A stretch of 64,000 bases of DNA from positions 1 to 64,000 of the forward strand of contig JAXGGA010002903.1 of the NCBI GenBank assembly GCA_038373865.1, read 5' to 3'. Positions 10,910 through 21,055 of the stretch are shown in pieces; the stretch's first letter is position 1; every line of letters starts with the position of its first letter. The stretch comes from Uloborus plumipes (Eukaryota; Arthropoda; Arachnida; Araneae; Uloboridae). The notes beneath the pieces were generated by a model, which saw only the letters and a program-made list of their open reading frames with translations, made no database searches and had not been told where the DNA came from. A program made the translations under genes and the position numbers.

Positions 10910-11138
10910 TGTGGAATATTTTTTCTCTGTGTATGATTTGGCTAAGAATTAACTACTACTTCCACTGCTCTCACTCCCCGCCGCCAGTGTGTCGATGAGT
11001 CAGTAGCTCTCTGGAAAACGAGAGAGGCAGAATGCTGAACCACCGTTATGTAATAAAAGAAAGTTAGTTGAAAATTTCTGCCTTCTCTTTTCACCTACAC
11101 CAATCAAGCATTAGATGATTAGTTTGCATTTGTTTTTA
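10910..11138 (+). repeat. BEL 3' LTR
   Basis: Direct repeat of 5107-5335, identical by eye over 229 bases. It is followed by the second copy of the AATGT target duplication (11139-11143). Confidence 0.96.
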
Positions 11139-11143
11139 AATGT

Positions 11144-11300
11144 AAAGACAAAAAAAAAAAAAAAAAAAAAAAAAAAACAGAAAAAAAAAATTTTGTGGCA
11201 TTTAAACTGAAGAATTTCCTAAAGTTTTATATCATATGTCATGTAAAATATTCTTTTTAGGAAATGGAACCAAAATTTTTACCGCTGAAAAAGCATGCGG
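11144..11300. repeat. Poly-A tract and AT-rich spacer
   Basis: A long A run (about 11151-11177), a CAG, then another A run to about 11190. No gene. Confidence 0.8.
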
Positions 11301-12260
11301 AGAAGTAATGAATGTTCATTTGATTACTGAATAGTATGCAGCAGAGGCATTTGGTGTCATATTTAACACCAATTCCTCTGTTGGTACTTTTCGGTTCATT
11401 CTAACATTCATGTTGCTCACTGGTATGCAGTCTAGTGATGTGATATTATTTTTGCTTATGAAGTATGGAATTAATGGATGAATGTTCTTGGGGATTTTTA
11501 CCATGTGGGTATCTTTAAGATCTGTCAGTTATTAATACACTGTCTAATATTTTGAAATATTTTATATTTCCTTTGATTTCGCAGATCCTGTATTCCAGTT
11601 TGAAAAAGAGTGGAGCAGTAATGAATGTTTATTTTATTACTGAATGGTATTCAGCAGGGTGATTTGGTGTCATATTAAACACCAATTCCTCTGTTAGTAC
11701 TCTTCGGTTCATTCTAACATTCATGTTGCTCATTGGTATGCAGTCTAGTGATGTGATATTATTTTTGCTTATGAAGTATGGAGTTAATGGCTGAATGTTC
11801 TTGGGGATTTTTACCATGTGGGTATATATAAGATCTGTCAGTTATTAATACACCGTCTAATATTTTGAAATATTTGTTATATTTCCTTTGATTTCGCAGA
11901 TCCTGTATTCCAGTTTGAAAAAGAGTGTGGAGCAGTAATGAATGTTTATTTTATTACTGAATGGTATTCAGCAGGGTGATTTGGTGTCATATTAAGCACC
12001 AATTCCTCTGTTGGTACTTTTCTGTTCATTCTAACATTCATGTTGCTCATTGGTACACAGTCTAGTGAAGTGCTATTATTTTTGCTTATGAAGTATGGAA
12101 TTAATGGCTGAATGTCCTGAGGAATTTTAATTATGTGAGTATATATACTTGATCCTTCAGTTATTAATGCACTGTCTAATATTTTGAAATATTTGTTATA
12201 CTTCCTTTGGTTTTGCAGATCCTTTATTCCAGCTGAAAAATCATGCGGAGAAGTAATGAA
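11301..12260 (-). repeat. Three-copy tandem array of about 315 bp with antisense ORFs
   Basis: The phrase GTAATGAATG recurs at about 11306, 11618, 11936 and 12253, giving spacings of about 313, 317 and 317 bases. Read on the minus strand, each unit encodes related peptides (11504-11316, 11817-11629, 12281-11946) with a shared core such as NMNVRMNR and LNMTPN. Only the third copy keeps a longer frame (111 residues). Copies one and two carry frameshifts between the upstream part (QRKYNKYFKILD) and the core. I do not recognise the peptide. It looks like a decaying exon or ORF amplified in tandem. Confidence 0.75.
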
Positions 12261-12730
12261 TGCTTTGCTCCAGAACATCATGCATAGTAGGGAGCGGTAA
12301 AAGAAAAAGACAGATTGCTCTCAAACCAATATATAATGCTTTAGGAGAAGAAAAGGTGGCCTTACCTGGCTTTCATGCATTTACTGGATGCGACACTACA
12401 GTAGAGTTTGCTGGAAAAGGTAAACTCTTCTGTTGGAAAGCCTTGCAGCAGTCTGATAAAAATATTTTGCAAGCTTTTGCAAATTTAGGAATTAATTGTA
12501 CACCATCTGAAGATAATTTTGCTGCATTAGAACAGTTTGTTTGCAAAATTTACCTGCCAAACTGTTCTAAATCAAATATTGGCTCTGTTCAGTTGATGTT
12601 ATTTCAAATGAAAATTGCTAAATCAGATAAGATGCCACCAACACAATCAGCTCTTCACTATTCCATCATGAGAGCACATTATCAGGCCATGATATGGCAA
12701 AATGATGTTGTGGTGAATGTGTGTGTGTAA
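12260..12730 (+). pseudogene. Fragment of a repetitive gene family, GCDTT region
   Basis: The frame encodes GSGKRKRQIALKPIYNALGE, GFHAFTGCDTT and FAGKGK. From memory these motifs belong to a large uncharacterised protein family repeated in arthropod, cnidarian and fish genomes and often counted with transposable elements. The function is unknown. Upstream coding is missing: the frame emerges directly from the 315-bp array. The C-terminal tail resumes at 13227. The protein would run from WQND here into CPNIPQPDAGYGW there, so the roughly 500 bases between are an intron or insertion. No clean GT-AG pair in the right phase was found, so I call it a fragment. Confidence 0.6.
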
Positions 12731-13226
12731 AAATATCGCAAAATTTGTACTCACATGATTCCTCGGGGCTGACATCAACATAGTAATCCATTGTGACTAA
12801 TTCCATTAGAAGCGAAGCACGAGAACAAAACATAATCGAAAAAGTAATATTCATTTTAATACCAATGTTCGCACATTATGGGAGACATTTTGCATCAAGT
12901 GTTAAGAACACTTGATGCGTCCACACACATCAAAAACTCAAGCTCAACTAAAAAAATTTCCAGAAATTTACCACGCTAGAAAAACAATGACAGTTGAAAA
13001 AGAATGTTCTCGAACATTCCAAAAGAAAAACCGTTATGCCTTGCACATATAAGATCAGAAAAGTGGCAGTTAGACTTCGGTACAAAGTGGAACAAATTAG
13101 CGTGAACAGAAAAGCTATTTTTAGCCCAGCCAAGCCCTTCTTTTTTTTAAACGGCAAGGAAAGTGAATAATTTGGAATCTTTTGTGATTTGCATTGCAAG
13201 ATAAATAAAATCAAAGAAAGTGTGGG
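12731..13226. other. Interrupting segment between two parts of a coding region
   Basis: Noncoding, AT-rich, begins in a TG dinucleotide run. It contains a perfect 12-bp-arm palindrome (12892-12903 and 12907-12918, GCATCAAGTGTT with a 3-base loop). It is either an intron of the flanking gene-family copy or an inserted fragment. Confidence 0.4.
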
Positions 13227-13538
13227 ATGATTAATACCCCAGATGTCATTGCATGTCCGAATATTCCACAGCCAGATGCTGGTTATGGTTGGGAAATGCA
13301 AGACAGCAGATTTGTTCCCCAGATGACCAGAATGGAACCTGCTCCACGGACGATTCTAGAATTGGTAAAATGCTCATGCAAAAAAAGTAAATGCTCTACA
13401 CTGCTGTGCAAATGCAGACGTAAAAGATTTCCATGCATGGACATGTGTGATTGTTTGGATGTAGATGATAAAAATCACTGTTTCAACTGGTATGAGGAGA
13501 GCAGTTCAGATGAATCTGATTATGAAACTGATTTTTAA
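13227..13538 (+). pseudogene. Cysteine-rich C-terminal tail of the same gene family
   Basis: The frame carries PDAGYGWEMQD, then MEPAPRTILELVKCSC and the cysteine cluster CSCKKSKCSTLLCKC, ending in an acidic SSSDESDYETDF tail. The cysteine pattern resembles Tesmin/TSO1 CXC metal-binding repeats, though shorter. It is the natural C-terminus of the GCDTT protein at 12260-12730. The listed start codon is probably not real; the exon likely starts a few residues into the frame. The stop at 13538 looks genuine. Confidence 0.6.
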
Positions 13539-13802
13539 CTTGTATTATACATGATTATTATTTGACTTATTGTTTTTTAATTCTTCCTAGCAATGTCTTT
13601 TTAAAACGATCAAGAATATGAAAAATTAATTCATGGATTGATTTAAATATATCTATTACATTTTCTTTCAAATGCTACTGTCAAATGACTGCGTGTGTGT
13701 TGTTATTTGTAATTGTAATTCTATTTTGATGTTTTTATTTATCATTTTGTTTGCACATAAATTCAACTGAAATTTGGGAAATTCGGGTTCATTAATGTTG
13801 TC
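13539..13802. other. No gene recognised
   Basis: AT-rich spacer between the cysteine-rich tail and the palindrome. It could be the 3' UTR of the gene-family copy. No clear polyadenylation signal was picked out. Confidence 0.4.
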
Positions 13803-13807
13803 ATTAT

Positions 13808-13953
13808 ATCTGTACCTCAGAACCAGACTAACGTAAGTCCACTTTCGTCATTTTTCAGTAGAGGGGAAAAAAGATGTATTCGACAATCGTTTTTCCCCTC
13901 TACCGAAAAATGACGAAAGTGGACTTACGTTAGTCTGGTTCTGAGGTACAGAT
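13808..13953. repeat. Near-perfect 146-bp palindrome
   Basis: The left arm (13808-13871) and right arm (13890-13953) are 64-base reverse complements with one A/G mismatch, separated by an 18-base loop. The ends read ATCTGTACCTCAG and CTGAGGTACAGAT. ATTAT lies on both sides (13803-13807 and 13954-13958), which may be a 5-bp TSD, although the area is AT-rich. This is a foldback/MITE-like unit that would form a long hairpin. Confidence 0.85.
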
Positions 13954-13958
13954 ATTAT

Positions 13959-14181
13959 TATTTGAGTGAATACACTTTAAAAATCTTTCTCTCATTTCTT
14001 TAACTTAAAAATTCAGGTATGTTTCAGACTACTCACAATGAGTATCACTGGCTTATATTATTCAAAGCACATTTTTGGCTGCAAAAACTTTCTTTAGCAG
14101 TGCTTTAAGTTATAAAAAATTGTGGTGGGCGAAAAATGACGAAAAAAATTGCTATTTAAGAGGAACAAGTTGTCAGATTAG
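13959..14181. other. No gene recognised
   Basis: AT-rich spacer. A GCGAAAAATGACGAAAA phrase near 14128 echoes part of the palindrome arm (GAAAAATGACGAAAG), suggesting a distant relative of that repeat. Confidence 0.35.
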
Positions 14182-15780
14182 CGCCCAGCAAGCAAAATAT
14201 CTTGCCTCAGGATTGCATACAGGTTAACGCGTCAGCCAATCTAATCTTGCCTAAATACTGCCTGAATAATGTTATGTTACTCTCTAAGAGCTGTCAGCGC
14301 CTTGCCCCAATGTTGAGTGTCAAGGTGTATGCAGCCTTATGTCAGTCGAATGGCAGGGTGGGCTCTGCCTTTGGAGCATCAAATTGCTGCCATAGCAGTG
14401 TGAAAGCAATCTGCATGCAAGAAGTGGTTGCTATTGTAATCCTGCATACACATTATCTTAACATTGAAATGGCAGGATACACTGATATGACAGTGTGAAA
14501 TTAGTCTGTATGCAGCTTTTGTCACCCTGCACACGTATTGTTATGCAGTGCAAAATCAGTACGTTTGCAGGGTGTTTCTTTTTTATTTATTCTTATTATT
14601 TCTTTGTTATTTTCACTTCAAATTCAGGAAGTAAATTCCATTCTTTAACTATTTCTTTTATTCTTCAAGATGAATTATTATTTTTTTAGCTTAAGGACGT
14701 TTCTAAAGCTGACATGGAGAGTCACATAAAGTAATTTTTTTGTACAATTTACAATTTAATTGAGTATAATGAGAATTACTTCATTGATTTTGGATTAACT
14801 AAACATCTTAAAATTCATAGACTTCTTATATATTGATTTATTCTTAAATTTATGATTCTTTTTTTACTACAAAGACATAAAATGCCTAATTAGAATTAAT
14901 TGAGGAGCATTAATTGCACCGAGATAATCAACATAAAATTCAAGTTACATTCTATAGATTGATGTCAGCTTTAAAAATACTGTTTAGACAAAAAATCAAT
15001 TTATCTTAAAGAATAACATCAATAGTTAATGAATAAAATTTTGCTTACTCGTGAGCTTGAAGAGTAATTATGATAAAATCTTTGCGTGTAATCCCTTGTT
15101 GTCAGCCACGTTTAGAAACAAAAATCTTTATTGTCACCCATTTCTGCAATTGATCGCTAATCGATCGCGATATGGATTGTATTGCCGCGTCATTGAATAA
15201 ATGCAGTAATAGGATCACAAATAAAAAGCAATAATATTGCACACAACAATGAAGCAACCGAATTTTAACGAAGCCTAAATCGTATCCACGTCCCCACGTG
15301 CAGCGCTCGCTTCGCATTGAAGGAAAAAATCGGAATGCCGGGTGTAAAATCCGCGCATGCGCTTCTCTCCTATTGTGCACGACAGGGCGCGAATGTTATG
15401 TTACTCTCTGGTTACTCTCCTTGCCCCAATGTTGACTGTCAAGGTGAATGCAGCCTTATTATGTCAGTCGAATGTCAGGGTGGGCTCTGCCTTTGAAGCA
15501 TCAATAAATTGCTGCTGGCGGCAGCGTGAAATCAGTGCTCCAGTTCAACAAATTCTATAAAATCTTGATGCTGACAACATGTGTGCAATGTTGATTTTAC
15601 AGCACGTTTCAGTGTTGATATGTTAAGATGTATGTAATATTACACACGTGTTGTTATAGCATTATTGATTTTTAAATCTGTATGCAATCTATATGCAGTA
15701 CAAAATTGTGCAATATTGACGCTGTCAGTTCAATGTCAAGATCTGTCAAGGTTGATGCAAGAAATTTTGCTTGCTGGGCG
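14182..15780. mobile_element. 1.6-kb non-autonomous TIR element
   Basis: The left end CGCCCAGCAAGCAAAATATC is the inverse of the right end (…TTTTGCTTGCTGGGCG, ending 15780). About 22 of 24 terminal bases match. No transposase is visible. The interior carries related blocks at about 14270-14400 and 15385-15540 (shared GCCCCAATGTTGA, AGGGTGGGCTCTGCCTTTG). Flanking duplications are not obvious because the outer bases are GC-biased, so the exact end could be off by one or two bases. The superfamily is not assigned. Confidence 0.7.
14270..14400 (+). repeat. Internal block duplicated at 15385-15540
   Basis: Both copies contain TTATGTTACTCTCT, CTTGCCCCAATGTTGA, GTCAGTCGAATG and AGGGTGGGCTCTGCCTTTG in the same order and strand. 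Divergence is moderate. The copies lie near the two ends of the TIR element, so they may be subterminal repeats or an internal duplication. Confidence 0.7.
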
Positions 15781-16539
15781 GGGGCAATTGAACCCCTCTC
15801 CCTGATAAAAAAATAAAAACATAAAGTAAAATAAAATAAATAAATAAATAAAAGCATTAATATTCAACCCCCTCCCCCTCCGATGGGGGGGGGGGGGCAA
15901 TTACAGTCCCGGGCAAAAGTGCAAATTCAATGTAAACTATGTGTTGAAGGATAAATGCGTACACAAATGTGCATTTGGATTTTGTTTCTAAAGAGGGGGG
16001 GGAGAGGTGGCACCCCCACTCCTGGGTTGTCTAAATGATAAGCTTGGTAAAAAGGCACCTATATTCAATGAAAAAACCACCTTCAGCCGGATGAGTTTTC
16101 ATTCATAAGCTCTCATCTTAGGCACTGAAAAAGAAGCTCTTAATAGCTCCAAAACACGTGTCAGCAATTTGAATTCAGCTTTTTATGCATTATAATATTA
16201 TTATGAAGTGGATTTAAGTATTTTACGCTTTAAAAACTGGTTGTAAGCCGTGAAATAGTGAAGATTTAATTATTTTAGTGAAAAAACTTTGCCCCCCCCT
16301 TACGCCCCCCTGCACTATTTTTGGGGGTGGCAACATCCGAATTCGTATTCCTGGTGCCAATACCTTTCAGAAAAACTAACTGTCATAATTGTATCACAAA
16401 AAGCGCACAGAAATTAAAATTTAACCAGTTGCTCCTCCACTACCTCGAAGAAGCAGAACTTGAATACAATTTATTTCGTGCTACCCCGCACACTCGAAAA
16501 ACATTAGTTCAACAAAAATAAGTATTACAAATTTAAATA
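15781..16539. other. C/G-rich repeat debris, no gene
   Basis: Alternating poly-purine/poly-pyrimidine sequence with several C or G runs (about 15885-15897, 15996-16002, 16292-16299) and AAAT-type simple repeats (15830-15852). No coding signal. It leads into the minisatellite. Confidence 0.5.
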
Positions 16540-17518
16540 AAATACAGCGACTGCCCCCCTCCTCTTAAATGCAGAAAAAGCCTTTTATGAATTAAATACG
16601 CATTACAATGTAGGAAATTTATAAATATTCATGTCTCAAGAATACAGAATTATAAATTAAAATTACCAATAGAATTAGAAAAAAAAATAACCCGCCCTCC
16701 AAAGAAAAAAGTATGTAACTAAATATGCATTACAATTGAAACGAAGTTCAAACTCTCCTGCCCAACAGAAATAATTGAAATGCAAATTATCAACCAAAAA
16801 ATGTAAATCTCCCCCACCCCCCAGTGTGAAAGCATAATTTTAAACGAAATAAACATGTAAATACAACGATACGGAAGGCCCTCTCTCCGGAAGAAAAATA
16901 AACTTTCATTTGATGCGCAACACAAGTAGAAACATACCCCTCCTGCGCTTGAAAACATAGATTAATTATTGCATTTAAGTTCGAAAATGGGATCCATCGT
17001 TCTCGAGCTAAAAAAATGAAACTGTTTAATTAATTACAATAAATTGAAGCCTCTCCCCCATCTTTCCACAAAAGAAAAAGAGAAAATATGTCAAGTAAAA
17101 TACCAAATAACAGCTGCAAAAATGCAATTCCAGCCCCTTAACGAAGACAGAAAAAAAAAAATATTTAAAAGCCGTTGTACGATTAAAATGAAACAAATAT
17201 CTCGCTCTCTCGCAGAAAAAAGAATGCAATTAAATCGATAATGCGGAACATTTAAATCTCCCCCCCCCCCCACCAAAAAAATCATAATTGAATAAGATAC
17301 ACATTTAAAAATGAAACAAAACCCAGAAAGAAAACCTTCAAATAAAGTACGCAATACAATTGTGAAAAAATCTAAACCCCTCTCCCACCCTCACCGCATA
17401 TAAAGATTTCAAATTAAATCCGCACTATAATTCAAAAACTAAAAGCATCCACCCCTCCAGTTTTAAAGCAGAATTTAATTAAACTACGTATTAATTACAG
17501 AACGAAACAAAACTCCCC
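16540..17518. repeat. Diverged C-rich minisatellite, left part
   Basis: Units of very roughly 80-110 bases alternate a CCCCCTCC-type block with an AT-rich block containing TAAATA-CGCATTACAATT-like text. They recur near 16555, 16690, 16810, 16880, 17050, 17260, 17380, 17450 and 17515. The same alternation resumes after hAT-A at about 25490-25760, so the array was split by that insertion. The numerous short open frames here are artefacts. Confidence 0.6.
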
Positions 17519-17601
17519 CTTCCTCGCATAGGCGTAATTTGGCCTCGAAAAGTGGGGGGGCAAACTTTTTACAATTAAAATAATGCAAAATGTACTTTTT
17601 C

Positions 17602-17632
<31 letters not shown>

Positions 17633-17637
17633 TGATA

Positions 17638-17735
17638 ATAATAATAATAATAATCATAATAAAAATAAATAAATAAACAAATAGTATTAATAATAATAAT
17701 AATGATGATGATGATGATGATGATGATAATAATAA
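17638..17735. repeat. ATA/ATG trinucleotide microsatellite
   Basis: Runs of AAT and GAT triplets just inside the left end of hAT-A. The apparent poly-Ser/Leu/Ile antisense frame (17484-17822) is produced by this simple repeat and is not a gene. Confidence 0.9.
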
Positions 17736-18589
17736 AATCAAAAAATCAAAAAACTTTTCACGAAATGTATATGTTAAATGTTCTAAAAACAGAACAAGGC
17801 ACCAGAGACGAGAAGAGTACATCTTACTCTCTGTTACTGAGAGTACATCTTAAAGAAAACTTACAGAGGGATTAGTTGCTAAAATTTCACATGGGAAATA
17901 GGCATTGTTCATTCATTCGGTCAACTTCTGGAAGTACATTTACTAATCTTAATGAATTCAGGAAACATAAATTAGTAAAAGCGATATTGATTTAACCATT
18001 GTTGGGAGCAAAAGGTCTTATTAGCAATGGTAACATTTGGAAGAAAAATTTTCTTTCACAAGGATTCGAAACCAACATCTTTAATGCGTTAAAGATGAAT
18101 CAATTAAGATTAAAAAAAAAATGGAAAGCTGGGTAATAAACATAGAATGTGAAATGACTCGTCGAATCGAAACTGTATTTCTTCCAATAAAATTTATTGC
18201 ACTGAAAAACTCATGTTTGGCAACAACCATTCCGTATAGTACTAAACTAAAAATTTATTCTTTCCATTTTTTTTCAACAGGTAAGTCTTGAAATCTTATC
18301 GATTTCTAAAATCAATCTCAGTTCTTACTGGTTTTTTAATCCATGCTATACAAAAAATCTCTGCTCTAAGAATCAAATTTACATACACTGAGTCATAACG
18401 TCAGGACTACAACAAGTCAGGAATATCAAAAGCTATAAAATAAAATGTGTAATCAAAAGTTACATGTATTACCGAACAGCAAAAAGGGAATAAAAATTAG
18501 TTTAAATTTACAAATTAAATATATTAACCATGAAAACAAGTATAAATCTGACAAAAAAAAACATTCAACCAAGCACTAATGAAGGGTAA

Positions 18590-19330
18590 GGCGCCTTCCT
18601 TTCATCTCTGCCTTTGAAGAAAATGCATTGATGACAGCATCTTTATCTATTATAATGTCCCTTTCAATGTTCAATAACGCAAGGTCTTGCAGCGCAGATA
18701 CGTTTTGAGTCTTTTTAATGAAGAGAAGCTTCTTTCACATGATGCGGTGTTCATTGGTATGCATAAGAAAGTTTTATACAATGTATGAAGACTTATAAAT
18801 CCATTTCTTATATCATGTTACTTAATGTATGTATTTGATTCTGTTTTCCAAGTTATCCGTCTCTGTTGAGCTTTTAAATATGCGATTAAAAATTTTAACT
18901 TCAGCTTTGATTTCTTCTAAATTTAAACCGTACAAATTGGAAATCAGTTCCAAACTTTGGATTTTAGGTTCATTTTCTGTCAAGACATCTGAAAACGCCA
19001 CAAGGATGTAGAGGTCGTTTTCTTTGAATCTTTGCTCAATTTCATGAATAATTACATCTAAAACTTTAAAATAATTTTCGATTCTATAGTGGTCTTTCGG
19101 AGTAGTTGTAGATTGTTTATCTCCGCCTCCTAGTTTCTGGGGCACACGCTTGTGTCTTTGGATGTGCGAGGAGGTTTAAATCCCATAGCTGTAGAAAGAT
19201 CGGAAGTAGTTTTGCACAAATTTTCAAACTCTTGATCTGTTCTAAGATTTTTTAAGATACTCTTTGTTTCCTTGACCATTTTTAATACGTTGTTATAATT
19301 TATTTTTGGTGACTGTAAATATTTAGAGAA
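18590..19330 (-). pseudogene. Decayed hAT transposase (ZMYM1-like), C-terminal region
   Basis: Read on the minus strand. 19330-19146 gives KNLRTDQEFENLCKTTSDL. 19145-18822 gives LGGGDKQ, DHYRIENYFKVLD and EIEQRFKENDLYILVAFSDV, a typical stretch of ZMYM1-like hAT transposases. 18780-18590 gives SCERSFSSLKRLKTYLR and, one frame over, VSALQDLALLNIERDI, the hAT C-terminal dimerisation motif. The parts lie in different frames with small deletions, so the gene is dead. It is the source protein of hAT-A or a close relative. Confidence 0.85.
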
Positions 19331-20687
19331 AATGTTAAGAGATAAAAGTAGAAAGATTTACCTATTTGTTAGAGATCTATTATCTTCTACTTCGTAACTT
19401 TTTATCTTTGCCAAACTTGGAGGAAACTGGAGATGGATCTTCTGACACTGCAACTCTAAACTCTAGTATTGACTAGTGGCTTGACGTGCCCTATACCCTT
19501 GTAGAACCGAATTAGCAAGTGGACTCTTTTTCTAATTAAAATTCAAAATTAGTTTCATCAGTGTATCCTAACTAACAGGGGCTCAAGGTGTAGGCGTGCA
19601 TCTTTTTAAGGACAATTTTTTCTATTGCGTGGGATATATGTTGCTTATGACAGATGCTCAGATAGACTAGACATTCTATATTTGCTAATTAACCGGTAGA
19701 CAGATAGTCTATACACGCCTCCTAGTTCTGCGGTATACCACACACAATGCATAGTAAAGCAATAAAAATTATACTTAAGGAATAATCCGCAAAACAGACA
19801 AGGGGCAATTCCGACAACACACGTACATATTGTGAAGCGATAAATAAAGTACTAAAGGTTACCGGATTACCTATAGAAATAACCCGACAAAGGTAATCCG
19901 ATAAAGTCAAGTAGCTGTACCTTTCCATTCATGAGAAATTTTTGTTGTATGCGGCGTCCAGTTATTCATAACTTGAGTGAAATGTCGTGGGAAAGGGTTA
20001 GATATTCCCATACGCCTTCCATAGTGGTCTTATCCATATAATAGTGGAAGAAACTAATAATAGCCAATAGCTCCCATAAATAATGACAGATGTTAAAGAA
20101 CACTATCTTAACTCTTTATACCAAGATAAGCTTCAAGTCCTTCTCACAACTTTAAAGGGACTGAGTTCCACGAAACCATCAAGGATCCAAGGCACCGTCA
20201 AAGCTGAAAGACCACCTTGAGGGTCAACTCGGGAGCCGGCTCTCAAGGGAATCATGCCCACCGTAGGTCAGCTTAAACTGTAGAATCAATGGAATCAGAG
20301 CTGTGCTCCGGGCTTCGGCTACGTCTAAATAACTACAGCGGATTGTCAGTGTTGCAATTAAAAAAAAAAAGGGGGGGGGGGAGTAAAAACAGAGAGAGAG
20401 GGCTAATCTGAATCAGAGTCGAGGAGGGAGGGGGGACTGTACTGTAACATTTATTTAAAAAAATGTCATGTAAATGTTTCTTTAAAAAATAATAAAAAGA
20501 AATTGAAAAAGAAAAACATCAATTAAATTTGCCAAACAACTTTCAAGTATCAACTACAAGTATTGTTTTATTATGCAATTTTATCATCTTTTTTCGTTCA
20601 AATTGCTTTTTTCAAAGATACCTTAAGCAACGTAAATTAAACAGATTTTGTCCTTTCAGAGCCCCTTGTTGGACCATCTGTGTCTAG
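19331..20687. other. hAT-A interior without intact genes
   Basis: No convincing coding sequence. It may contain lost exons of the hAT-A transposase (upstream on the minus strand), but no zinc-finger motif was recognised. A short A/G run lies near 20360-20380. Confidence 0.5.
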
Positions 20688-21055
20688 CAGGCACGTGCCG
20701 TCAATTAATGCCTAGGGTAGGCAGATGCGTAGATTTGTGGAATAATATAGATCTTTAGAAACGCATAAAATGTAAAAAGTAGTAAAAAAATATGAATATG
20801 AAAGATGTTTACTTACAATACAAATAAAATACATATATGCAGGAATATTCGACTGCATGTATGTATATAATTTATATATCTCATTTCCATATTGGATACA
20901 GTTTCAACTTAATCCTACGAAAAAGCGGGATATAAAAAAAAACCTAAAACAGTTGAGAATTACTGCATTTGATAAAAAAGAAAACACGACAATGGAGTAG
21001 CAAACTGTAAGCATTCAACAGTACTGTACAAAAGACGATATCAAGACGTCTAGAC

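Larger units (their letters stand above)
5107..11138 (+). mobile_element. Full-length BEL/Pao LTR retrotransposon
   Basis: A complete element with two 229-bp LTRs (5107-5335, 10910-11138) that I read as identical, flanked by a 5-bp duplication AATGT (5102-5106 and 11139-11143). A TGG-starting primer-binding site follows the 5' LTR (TGGTGCAGCGACC, 5336-5348), and a purine-rich tract (GGTGGGGAG, 10901-10909) precedes the 3' LTR. One uninterrupted polyprotein frame lies between. The LTRs start TG but end TA rather than CA. Identical LTRs, an exact TSD and an intact frame point to a recent insertion. Confidence 0.97.

Noticed and set aside
17484..17822. 112-residue frame rich in Ser, Leu and Ile
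   Set aside because: Produced by the AAT/GAT microsatellite at 17638-17735 and a T/A run; no family resemblance.
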